NCBI GenBank assembly: GCA_964599095.1
Contig: CAZREB010000023.1
Coordinates: forward strand, 5,834 to 69,833
Direction of reading: 5' to 3'
DNA length: 64,000 nucleotides
Source of the DNA: SZAS-79 sp964599095
GTDB lineage: Bacteria > Pseudomonadota > Gammaproteobacteria > Burkholderiales > SG8-39
The translations under genes were made by a program, and so were the position numbers. The stretch's first letter is position 1. Each line of letters opens with the position of its first letter. Shown one piece after another: positions 1-8,628 of the stretch. Below the pieces are notes generated by a model. That model searched no databases. It was given only the letters and a program-made list of their open reading frames with translations, and was not told the origin of the DNA.

Positions 1-605
1 ATCTTCTTCAGCTCGTAGCGCGTGAAGCCGGGCCGGTCGCGCTCGATCAGCAACAACGACACGCCGCCGGCGCCCGGGCCGCCGGTCCTGACCGCGACGG
101 TGTAGTAGTCGGCGCGCATCCCGGAGGTGATGAAAGTCTTCTCGCCATTGACTACGTACTCGTGGCCGTCCAGTTTCGCAGTGGTGAGCAAACGCGCAAC
201 ATCGGAGCCGCCCGAGGGCTCGGTGATCGCAAGCGCGCTGATCTTCTCGCCGGCGATGATCGAAGGAAGAACGCGGCGCTTCATCTCCTCGCTGCCGGCA
301 TTTGCGATCGGCGGGGCGCCTATGCTGTGCGAAAAAAGGCTCGCATGCACGCCGCCGGAGCCGGCCATCGCGATCTCCTCCGAGAGCACGACGTGCATCA
401 ACAGGTCGGCCGGAGTTCCCCCGTACTCTTCGGGAAAGCCCACCCCGAGCAGCCCGGCCGCGCCCGCCTTGCGGTACATCTCGCGCGGGAATTCGCCGGC
501 CTCGTCCCACTCGGCGGCGTAGGGCGAGATCTCCTTCGCGACGAACCGCCGCATGGTGTCGCGGAAGGCCTCGTGCTCTTCGGTCAGCGACGGGTGGGCT
601 TTCAC
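1..605 (-). CDS. Acyl-CoA dehydrogenase, truncated by the window edge
   Basis: The visible 201 residues are the N-terminal half of an FAD-dependent acyl-CoA dehydrogenase, which oxidises an acyl-CoA to the trans-2-enoyl-CoA and passes electrons to ETF. The helical N-terminal domain holds the family motif PEEYGG (about residues 54-59). The middle domain holds ITEPSGGSDV, the first family signature. The catalytic Glu would lie beyond base 1. The start is GTG at 605-603 and overlaps the carboxylase stop as GTGA, so the two genes are probably translationally coupled and form the end of an operon running from 6146. Substrate is unknown; the neighbouring carboxylase suggests a branched or methyl-substituted acyl-CoA. 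Confidence 0.9.
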   Translation of the reverse strand, partial: MKAHPSLTEEHEAFRDTMRRFVAKEISPYAAEWDEAGEFPREMYRKAGAAGLLGVGFPEEYGGTPADLLMHVVLSEEIAMAGSGGVHASLFSHSIGAPPIANAGSEEMKRRVLPSIIAGEKISALAITEPSGGSDVARLLTTAKLDGHEYVVNGEKTFITSGMRADYYTVAVRTGGPGAGGVSLLLIERDRPGFTRYELKK

Positions 606-2377
606 GCGGGTGGGTCCGGCTCGAATTCGACAAGCAGCTGGCCCGGCGACACCTGCGCACCCTTTGCGACGTGGACTGCCTTGACTCGCATCGCCACCGG
701 CGCCGCCAGGGTGTGCTCCATCTTCATCGCTTCGAGCACGACGAGCGGCGCGCCGGCCGCAATCGACTGTCCCGCCGCGGCAGGCACCTGCGCGACCTTG
801 CCGTTCATCGGCGCCAGCAGGCGGCCGTCCGCGGCGCCGGCCGCGGCCCGCGCAGGCGGAGCCATCGAGGTGTCCTGCCAAGTCCATGACACGCCATCGA
901 GCAGGAAGTGCAGCGTGCGGCCGTCGCGTGCGTGGGGCACGTCCGGGAGCTTTGCGCGGGCCAGGCTGTTGCTCCAGCAGGACCATTCGCCGAATCCGGC
1001 GGCCTGTGCGCAGCTCTTCGCATACAGCGACCGTGCGACTGCGAGGACGTTCTCATCGGGTTCCGGCGCCTTCCAGCCTGCGAAGCGCTCGGCCAGCAGG
1101 CTTGTCGTCGCGCCTTCGCGGGCAAACACCTCATCGCGCAGGACTGCCGCGAGGTAGGCGGCGTTGTTCGGCACGCCGAGTGCGACACAGTTCGCCAGCG
1201 CGTCCGCGAGCTTTATGCGTGCCTCGTCCCGCGTCGTGCCGCGCGCGATCACCTTTGCGATCATCGAGTCGTAGTGCGGCGGGATGATCGCGCCGGATTC
1301 GAGGGCATGCTCGACGCGCACGCCCTCCGGTGCGCGCCAGAGCGCGATCGTGCCGGCTTGCGGCAGGAACCCCTTCGTCGGATCCTCTGCGCACAGGCGC
1401 GCCTCGATCGCGTGGCCGGAAAAGCGCAGGTCCTGCTGGCCGAACGCCAGTTCCTCGCCGGCCGCGACGCGCAATTGCCACTCGACGAGGTCGAGGCCGG
1501 TCACCATCTCGGTCACCGGGTGCTCGACCTGCAGGCGGGTGTTCATCTCCATGAACCAGAAATTGCCGCGGTCATCCGCGAGGCACTCGACCGTGCCGGC
1601 GCCTGAGTAAGCGACGGCTCGCGCGATCGTGATCGCTGCCTCGCCGAGCCGCTCCCGCATCTTGTCGTCGACTGCCGGCGAAGGCGTCTCCTCGACCTGT
1701 TTCTGGTGGCGGCGCTGGACCGAGCAGTCGCGCTCGCCGAGGTGCACGATGTTGCCGTGGGTGTCGGCCAGCAGCTGCACCTCGATATGGCGCGGCGACT
1801 CGACGGCTCGCTCGAGGATCACGCGGCCGTCGCCGAACGCGGCGAGGGCTTCGGATTGCGCCGAATCCAGCAGGGCAGGCAGGTCCGCCGCATCGCGCAC
1901 GAGGCGCATGCCGCGCCCGCCGCCGCCGGCCGCAGCCTTGATCATCACCGGGTATTCGACCTTGCCGGCCGGGTCGTAAGCCTCGAGCACCGGCACGCCG
2001 GCCGCTTTCGCGATCTGCTTGGCGTTCGCCTTGTCGCCCATGGCACGTATTGCCCTGGGCGATGGGCCCACCCATGCGAGGCCGGCGTCGAGCACGGCTT
2101 GCGCGAAGTCCGAGTTCTCGGCGAGAAATCCGTAGCCGGGATGCACCGCCTCGACGCCGCTCGCGCGCGCCGCGGCGATGATCGCGCCGATGTTCAGGTA
2201 CGACTCGCGCGGCGCGGCCGCGCCGATGAAGCAGGCCGCATCGGCCTCTCGCACATGGCGTGCGCCGCGGTCGGCGTCCGAGTACACCGCAATGCATTCC
2301 AGGCCCATGCGGCGCGCGGTGCGGAAGATGCGCAGCGCAATCTCGCCGCGATTCGCCACCAGGACGGAGCGGAACAT
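602..2377 (-). CDS. Acyl-CoA carboxylase alpha subunit (biotin carboxylase + biotin carrier)
   Basis: The 591-residue protein carboxylates its own biotin with ATP and bicarbonate, for transfer to an acyl-CoA by the partner at 3643-5253. It opens with the biotin carboxylase motif ANRGEIALRI. The ATP-grasp glycine loop AAAGGGGRGM lies near residues 150-160 and MEMNTRLQVEHPVTE near 275-290. EAMKMEH near the C-terminus carries the biotinyl lysine K552. The family (methylcrotonyl-, geranyl- and propionyl-CoA carboxylases) usually has about 650-670 residues. Here the linker/BT region between the two domains is short (roughly 440-510). Geranyl-CoA carboxylase AtuF is the closest analogue by context; methylcrotonyl-CoA carboxylase cannot be excluded. 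Confidence 0.9.
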   Translation of the reverse strand: MFRSVLVANRGEIALRIFRTARRMGLECIAVYSDADRGARHVREADAACFIGAAAPRESYLNIGAIIAAARASGVEAVHPGYGFLAENSDFAQAVLDAGLAWVGPSPRAIRAMGDKANAKQIAKAAGVPVLEAYDPAGKVEYPVMIKAAAGGGGRGMRLVRDAADLPALLDSAQSEALAAFGDGRVILERAVESPRHIEVQLLADTHGNIVHLGERDCSVQRRHQKQVEETPSPAVDDKMRERLGEAAITIARAVAYSGAGTVECLADDRGNFWFMEMNTRLQVEHPVTEMVTGLDLVEWQLRVAAGEELAFGQQDLRFSGHAIEARLCAEDPTKGFLPQAGTIALWRAPEGVRVEHALESGAIIPPHYDSMIAKVIARGTTRDEARIKLADALANCVALGVPNNAAYLAAVLRDEVFAREGATTSLLAERFAGWKAPEPDENVLAVARSLYAKSCAQAAGFGEWSCWSNSLARAKLPDVPHARDGRTLHFLLDGVSWTWQDTSMAPPARAAAGAADGRLLAPMNGKVAQVPAAAGQSIAAGAPLVVLEAMKMEHTLAAPVAMRVKAVHVAKGAQVSPGQLLVEFEPDPPA

Positions 2378-2414
2378 CAGGCGCCTGCGGTCGTGAAGAT
2401 GCGCATCGCGGTGC

Positions 2415-3563
<1,149 letters not shown>

Positions 3564-3587
3564 GATTCCTCCTAAATGCGACCACGA

Positions 3588-3643
3588 AATCAGGGACAGA
3601 CCACGTTTTCCGCATTTTCCGAAAACGTGGTCTGTCCCTGATT
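3588..3643. repeat. Inverted repeat element, family A, copy 1
   Basis: Perfect 23-bp arms (3588-3610 and 3621-3643) around a 10-bp AT-rich loop. The arm core gggacagaccacgttttc is shared with a second copy at 59447-59494. The right arm ends on the last base of the carboxyltransferase stop codon. The element looks like a REP-type mobile palindrome and would also fold as a strong RNA hairpin between two operon genes. There is no T-tract, so termination is uncertain. Confidence 0.85.
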
Positions 3644-5253
3644 CATGGTCTTGCTACGCCGAACTGGACGGGCCGTAGCGTGCGCGCATCGCCGTCCCGG
3701 CAGATGGAAAGCGCGAAGCCGAGCACGTTCCTGGTGTCGCGCGGATCGATGATGCCGTCGTCGAGCATCAGGCCCGAGGTCACGAAGGCGCTGGACTGGG
3801 ATTCGAAATTCTCGATGATCTTCCTTTGCAGCGCGTCGATCGCGACATGGTCCGGCTCCTGGCCCTTGCGGCGCGAGCCGGCCTCCATGACGATCGCCAT
3901 CGTGAGCGCCGCCTGCTCTGCACCCATGACGGCCGTCTGCGTATTCGGCCACGAGAACAGGAACCGCGGCGCATAGCCCCGGCCGCACATGCCGTAGTTG
4001 CCCGCGCCGAACGACGCGCCGCACATCAGCGTGATCTGGGGCACGTTGGCATTCGACACCGCCTGGATCATCTTGGAGCCGTGCTTGATCATGCCGGCCT
4101 CCTCGGAAGCCTTGCCGACGATGTAGCCGGTGGTGTTCTGCAGGTAGAGGATCGGCAGCCCCGCCTGGCAGCAGGACTGGATGAAATGCGTGGCCTTGTT
4201 GGCACCGGCCGGATCGAGCGGGCCGTTGTTGGTGACGATGCCCACCGGCATGCCCTGCACGGCTGCGTGCCCGCAGACGGTGGCCATGCCGTAGTCGTGC
4301 TTGAAATCGAGGAAGTCCGAGTCGTCGACGAAGCGGGCGATGGCTTCGCGCATGTCGACCGGCTTGCGATAGTCCTCGGGCATCACGCCGAGTAATTCAT
4401 CGGCTGCAAAGCGCGGTGGCTTGCCGCCGGGCAGCGAAGTGGACTGCCAGCCGAGGCGGGCGAGCACTTCGCGTGCATACCGGATGCCGTCGGCGTCGTC
4501 CTCGGCAAGGTATTCGCCCAGGCCCGAGACGTGCGTATGCATCACTGCGCCGCCGAGCTCCTCGTCGGTCGCGATCTCTCCGGTCGCCGCTTTCAACAAC
4601 GGAGGTCCGGCCAGGAATGCCCTGGCGCGGCCGCGCACCATGATCACGTAGTCCGACAGCCCGGGCATGTACGCCCCGCCCGCGGTGGACGAACCGTGCA
4701 CCACGGTGACCACGGGAATGCCCGCCGCCGAAAGTCGCGCGAGGTTGCGGAAGATCGTCCCGCCGTGGATGAATCCTTCCACCTTGTACTTGAGCAGGTT
4801 CGCGCCCGCGGATTCGACCAGGTGCACGAACGGCAGCTTGTTCTCCAGCGCCAGGTCCTGCGCGCGCAGCAGCTTTTCCCGGCCCATGGCCTGGATCGCG
4901 CCCGCGTCTATGCCGGAATCGCTCGCCACCACGATCGAGCGCACGCCGTTCACGTAGCCTATGCCGCTCAGCATGCCGCCGCCGGGGATCGACTTGGCCG
5001 GGTCGGGATTGTCGCGGCAGAAGCCGGCGATCGACGAAAGTTCCAGCCACGGCGCGCCCGGATCCAGCAGGCGCGCAATCCGTTCCCGCGGCAGCAGCTG
5101 CCCGCGTTTGTCAAAGAGCGGCCTGGCCCGGGCCGATGCTTCGGCGGCGCGGCCTTCGAGCGAGCGCAGTTGCGCGACCAGCTCGAGCATGCGCTTGCGG
5201 TTGCGCTGGAAAGCGTCGCTCGTGACGTCGAGCTTCGAGGCAATTGCAGGCAT
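3643..5253 (-). CDS. Acyl-CoA carboxylase beta subunit (carboxyltransferase), geranyl-CoA carboxylase-like
   Basis: The 536-residue carboxyltransferase moves CO2 from carboxybiotin to an acyl-CoA and partners the biotin subunit at 602-2377. The N-terminus MPAIASKLDVTSDAFQRNR resembles, from memory, geranyl-CoA carboxylase AtuC rather than methylcrotonyl-CoA carboxylase. Crotonase-fold motifs are present: LLPRERI, GGGMLSGIGYV, VHGSSTAGGAYMPG and FLAGPPLLKAATGE, then the C-terminal half with NNGPLDPAGANKATHF and GAGNYGMCGRGY. The frame is open well upstream to 6045, but that stretch is antisense-free shadow of the SDR gene. The ATG at 5253 overlaps the SDR stop (TGATG), which decides the start. 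Substrate assignment is moderate. Confidence 0.9.
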   Translation of the reverse strand: MPAIASKLDVTSDAFQRNRKRMLELVAQLRSLEGRAAEASARARPLFDKRGQLLPRERIARLLDPGAPWLELSSIAGFCRDNPDPAKSIPGGGMLSGIGYVNGVRSIVVASDSGIDAGAIQAMGREKLLRAQDLALENKLPFVHLVESAGANLLKYKVEGFIHGGTIFRNLARLSAAGIPVVTVVHGSSTAGGAYMPGLSDYVIMVRGRARAFLAGPPLLKAATGEIATDEELGGAVMHTHVSGLGEYLAEDDADGIRYAREVLARLGWQSTSLPGGKPPRFAADELLGVMPEDYRKPVDMREAIARFVDDSDFLDFKHDYGMATVCGHAAVQGMPVGIVTNNGPLDPAGANKATHFIQSCCQAGLPILYLQNTTGYIVGKASEEAGMIKHGSKMIQAVSNANVPQITLMCGASFGAGNYGMCGRGYAPRFLFSWPNTQTAVMGAEQAALTMAIVMEAGSRRKGQEPDHVAIDALQRKIIENFESQSSAFVTSGLMLDDGIIDPRDTRNVLGFALSICRDGDARTLRPVQFGVARP

Positions 5254-6146
5254 CAGTCGCGCAGGATCTTGGGCAGTTGGGCCAGATGAAAGCCGTCGAA
5301 CGCTAGCGTCTTTCCCCGTGCGATCGGATGGTCCCAAACCCGCTTCGCGTTCGGCACTGCGCCATCGACGCGCAGGCAGGAGCCCGAGATGAAGGCCGCC
5401 GCCGGCGAAAGCAGGAAGACGACGGCCGCAGAAACTTCCGATTCGGTGCCCAGCCGCCCGGCCGGCACTTTCCCGGGCAGCGCGCGGATATGTTCGCGCA
5501 TCGATTCCGGGTAGTGGTCCATGCCGCTCGAGGCGATCCAGCCCGGCGCCACCGCATTCACGCGGATCGGCGCCCATTCGAGCGAGGCGGTCTCGGTGAA
5601 GTTGAGCATCCCGGCGCGCGCGGCGCCCGAGTGGCCCATGCCGGGCATGCCGGCCCACATGTCGGCGATGATGTTGACGATCGCGCCGGGGTTGCCGGCT
5701 TTCGCCGCGGCTTTCATCGATTGGGTGTAGCACTCGCGGGCCACCAGGAAGCCGCCGGTCAGGTTGTTCCTGACGACCGTATCCCAGCCTTTGGCCGAGA
5801 TCGCTTCCAGCGGTGCCGCGAACTGGCCGCCGGCGTTGTTGACCAGCAGGTCGATGTGGCTGAATCCGGCAACGATCGCAGCGACGGTCTCGCGCACGCG
5901 GTCCTCCTCGCGAATGTCGCAGCTGCGGCAGATTGCCTGGCCGCCGGCTGCGGCGATTTCCTTCGCGACCGCTTCGAGCTTTTCCAGCTTGCGCCCCACG
6001 AGAGCCACGCGCGCGCCCAGCGCCGCGAGTTCGTGCGCGATGCACCGCCCGATGCCCGATCCGCCACCGGTCACCAGGGCGGTGCGGCCGGCGAAAAGGC
6101 CGGCGCGAAAGATCGTTTGAAACGCTGTTGAAGTGGCTGTTTTCAT
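5253..6146 (-). CDS. SDR oxidoreductase, AtuB/peroxisomal enoyl-CoA reductase-like
   Basis: This short-chain dehydrogenase (297 residues) has TGGGSGIG for NAD(P) binding near residue 25 and NNAGGQF. It lacks the usual YxxxK at the catalytic site: the segment reads MPGMGHSGAARAGM. That pattern is known from peroxisomal trans-2-enoyl-CoA reductase and from AtuB-type SDRs of acyclic-terpene degradation, so it is a subfamily trait rather than a mutation. The C-terminal DGFHLAQLPKIL tail also fits the AtuB group as I recall it. It is first in the minus-strand operon ahead of the carboxyltransferase. ATG at 6146 was preferred to an upstream in-frame GTG at 6185; neither has a strong ribosome site. 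Confidence 0.85.
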   Translation of the reverse strand: MKTATSTAFQTIFRAGLFAGRTALVTGGGSGIGRCIAHELAALGARVALVGRKLEKLEAVAKEIAAAGGQAICRSCDIREEDRVRETVAAIVAGFSHIDLLVNNAGGQFAAPLEAISAKGWDTVVRNNLTGGFLVARECYTQSMKAAAKAGNPGAIVNIIADMWAGMPGMGHSGAARAGMLNFTETASLEWAPIRVNAVAPGWIASSGMDHYPESMREHIRALPGKVPAGRLGTESEVSAAVVFLLSPAAAFISGSCLRVDGAVPNAKRVWDHPIARGKTLAFDGFHLAQLPKILRD

Positions 6147-6162
6147 TCGGGCCGGCGGTCTA

Positions 6163-6191
6163 TTGGTCAGTCTCTCCCAATGCACTATGAT
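6163..6191 (+). promoter_or_regulatory. Possible sigma70 promoter for the beta-oxidation operon
   Basis: TTGGTC (6163-6168), a 17-bp spacer and TATGAT (6186-6191) lie 35 bp before the ATG at 6227, in the only divergent intergenic gap of this area. The -35 box is weak. The opposite-strand promoter for the carboxylase operon must lie in the same 80 bp but I cannot place it. Confidence 0.35.
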
Positions 6192-6226
6192 CCGTCAAAC
6201 CCCGCACCAAAACAGAGTGAACCGCC

Positions 6227-7381
6227 ATGATTGCGCGCACCTTGTTCGGCCCAGAACACGAAACCTTCCGCGACAGCGTTCGCCGTTTCATGGAAGAGGA
6301 AGTCAAGCCGAACGACGAGCGATGGCAGGAGCAGGGCTATGTCGATCGCGACACCTGGAAGAAAGCCGGCGCCAACGGGTTCCTGTGCCCGACAATGCCG
6401 GAAGAGTACGGCGGCGCAGGCGCCGACCGGCTCTACAGCGTCATCCTGATGGAAGAGCAGGCGCGCGCGAACAACACCTCGATCGGCTTCAGCCTGCATT
6501 CGGAGATCGTGGCGCCGTATCTGAACCGTTACGGATCGGACGCCCTCAAGAAGAAGTACCTGCCGAAGATGGCCGCGGGCGAGCTGATCGGCGCGATCGC
6601 AATGACCGAGCCGGGCACCGGCTCGGACCTGCAGTCGGTCAAGACCACGGCGGTGAAGAAGGGCGACCGCTATGTGATCAACGGCTCGAAGACCTTCATC
6701 ACGAACGGGTGGAATGCCGACCTCGTCATCGTGGTCACCAAGACCGATCCGACCAAGGGCGCCAAGGGCACCAGCCTCATCGTGGTCGACACCACGATGA
6801 AAGGGTTCACGAAGGGCAAACGCCTCAAGAAGATGGGCCTCAAGGGCCAGGACACCGCAGAGCTCTTTTTCGACAACGTCGAGGTGCCGGCCGAGAACCT
6901 CCTCGGCCAGGAAGGCAACGGCTTCATCTACCTGATGCAGGAGCTGCCCTGGGAGCGGATGCAGATCGCGATCGGCGCGGTTGCCAAGACTGAAGCCGCG
7001 ATCCAGTGGACTACGGACTACGTGCGCGAGAGGAAGGCTTTCGGCAAGCCGGTGGCCGGATTCCAGAACACGCGCTTCAAGCTCGCCGAATGCGTGACCC
7101 AGGCGCAGGTTGCGCGCGTCTTCGTGGACAAGTGCATCGCGCTGCTGCTCGAAGGCAAGCTCGACGCGGCGACCGCCGCGATGGCCAAGTACTGGACCAC
7201 CGACCTCGAGGGAAAGATCATCGACGAATGCCTGCAGCTGCACGGCGGCTACGGGTTCATGTGGGAATTCCCGATCGCGCGCGCCTACGTGGATGCAAGG
7301 GTAGCGCGCATCTACGGCGGGACGAACGAGATCATGAAGGAAGTCATCTCCAGGTCGATCGGCCTGGGCGAGACAAAGTAA
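6227..7381 (+). CDS. Acyl-CoA dehydrogenase (medium/long-chain type)
   Basis: The 384-residue FAD-dependent acyl-CoA dehydrogenase has MPEEYGGAGADRLY near residue 60, AMTEPGTGSDLQSVKT as middle-domain signature, YVINGSKTFITNG, and the C-terminal HGGYGFMWEFPIARAY and YGGTNEIMKEVISR segments. It begins a plus-strand beta-oxidation operon with thiolase and hydratase/dehydrogenase genes 41 bp or less apart, so it is probably the first-step enzyme for that pathway. The N-terminal FGPEHETFRDSVRRFMEEEV and overall length match long-chain acyl-CoA dehydrogenases of bacteria. The ribosome site before the ATG is weak. Confidence 0.92.
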   Translation: MIARTLFGPEHETFRDSVRRFMEEEVKPNDERWQEQGYVDRDTWKKAGANGFLCPTMPEEYGGAGADRLYSVILMEEQARANNTSIGFSLHSEIVAPYLNRYGSDALKKKYLPKMAAGELIGAIAMTEPGTGSDLQSVKTTAVKKGDRYVINGSKTFITNGWNADLVIVVTKTDPTKGAKGTSLIVVDTTMKGFTKGKRLKKMGLKGQDTAELFFDNVEVPAENLLGQEGNGFIYLMQELPWERMQIAIGAVAKTEAAIQWTTDYVRERKAFGKPVAGFQNTRFKLAECVTQAQVARVFVDKCIALLLEGKLDAATAAMAKYWTTDLEGKIIDECLQLHGGYGFMWEFPIARAYVDARVARIYGGTNEIMKEVISRSIGLGETK

Positions 7382-7422
7382 TACAGCCCAAGTAGCCAAA
7401 CCCCGGTACACAGGAGACAGCC

Positions 7423-8628
7423 ATGGCCGAAGCATTCATCTACTCAGCGCTGCGCACGCCGCGCGGCAAGGGCAAGCGGGACGGTTCGCTGCACGAGGTC
7501 AAGCCGATCTCTCTGCTCAAAGGCATCCTGGAGGAACTGCAGTCGCGTAACGACCTCGACACCTCGCAGGTCGACGACGTGGTCATGGGCTGCGTCACGC
7601 CGGTGGGCGAGCAGGGCTCGTGCATCGCGAAGACCGCCGCGCTCGCCGCAGGATGGGACTTCCGCGCCTCGGGCGTGCAGCTCAACCGCTTCTGCGCCTC
7701 GGGGCTGGAAGCGGTCAACATGGCCGCGCAAAAGGTGCGCTCCGACTGGGAAGACCTGGTCGTGGCCGGCGGCGTCGAGTCGATGTCGCGCGTGCCGCTG
7801 GGCACCGACCGCGGTGCGTGGGCCTGCGACCCGGAAACCGCACTCGACACCCAGTTCATCCCGCAGGGCATCGGCGCCGACCTGATCGCGACGCTCGAGG
7901 AGTTCTCACGCGAGGACGTCGACCGCTTCGCGCTCGGTTCGCAGAAGAAGGCGGCCAAGGCGAGGGAGGGCGGGCTGTTCAAGGATTCAGTGGTGCCGGT
8001 CACGGACGGAATCGGCGACGTGATCCTCGGCGAAGACGAGTTCATCAAGCCGCATACGACGATGGAGGGCCTTGCCTCGTTGAAAGTCTCCTTCGAGCAG
8101 ATGGGGGCGATGGGCTACGACTCGGTCGCGCTGCGGCGCTATCCGCAGGTCGAGCGCATCCGGCATGTGCATACCGCCGGCAACAGTTCCGGCATCGTCG
8201 ATGGCGCAGCCGCAGTTCTGATCGGTTCGGAAGCCAAGGGACGCGACCTCGGGCTCAAGCCGCGTGCGCGCATCGTAGCCACGGCGCTCTCGGGCGCCGA
8301 CCCGACGATCATGCTTACCGGCCCGATGCCGGCCGCGCGCAAGGCGCTCGCCAAGGCCGGCCTGACGATCGACCAGATCGACCTGTTCGAGGTCAACGAG
8401 GCCTTTGCCGTGGTGCCGATGAAATTCATGAAGGAGATGGGCGTGCCCGAGGAAAAGGTGAACGTCAACGGCGGCTCGATCGCCATGGGCCACCCGCTCG
8501 GCGCGACCGGCGCGATGATCGTCGGCACGCTGATCGACGAGCTGGAGCGCAGGAAGCTGCGCTACGGCCTCGCCACGCTTTGCGTCGGTGGCGGCATGGG
8601 CATCGCCACGATCGTCGAAAGAGTCTGA
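7423..8628 (+). CDS. Acetyl-CoA acyltransferase (thiolase)
   Basis: Thiolase of 401 residues: cleaves 3-ketoacyl-CoA with CoA, giving acetyl-CoA. The acyl-accepting cysteine is in NRFCASGLEAV (C91), the catalytic His in AMGHPLGATGA (H357) and the second Cys in LCVGGGMGIA (C387); NEAFAVVP is also present. A good ribosome site (AGGAGA) precedes the ATG. It overlaps the next gene as TGATG, the usual coupling of thiolase with the hydratase/dehydrogenase subunit in FadAB/FadIJ complexes. The segment around SSGIVDGAAAV is slightly unusual, since most thiolases have SDGAAA. Confidence 0.92.
   Translation: MAEAFIYSALRTPRGKGKRDGSLHEVKPISLLKGILEELQSRNDLDTSQVDDVVMGCVTPVGEQGSCIAKTAALAAGWDFRASGVQLNRFCASGLEAVNMAAQKVRSDWEDLVVAGGVESMSRVPLGTDRGAWACDPETALDTQFIPQGIGADLIATLEEFSREDVDRFALGSQKKAAKAREGGLFKDSVVPVTDGIGDVILGEDEFIKPHTTMEGLASLKVSFEQMGAMGYDSVALRRYPQVERIRHVHTAGNSSGIVDGAAAVLIGSEAKGRDLGLKPRARIVATALSGADPTIMLTGPMPAARKALAKAGLTIDQIDLFEVNEAFAVVPMKFMKEMGVPEEKVNVNGGSIAMGHPLGATGAMIVGTLIDELERRKLRYGLATLCVGGGMGIATIVERV

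Noticed and set aside
3643..6045. A single 800-residue fusion of SDR and carboxyltransferase
   Set aside because: The upstream half is a different frame of the SDR gene, with Arg-rich nonsense sequence. The ATG at 5253 overlapping the SDR stop is the clear start.
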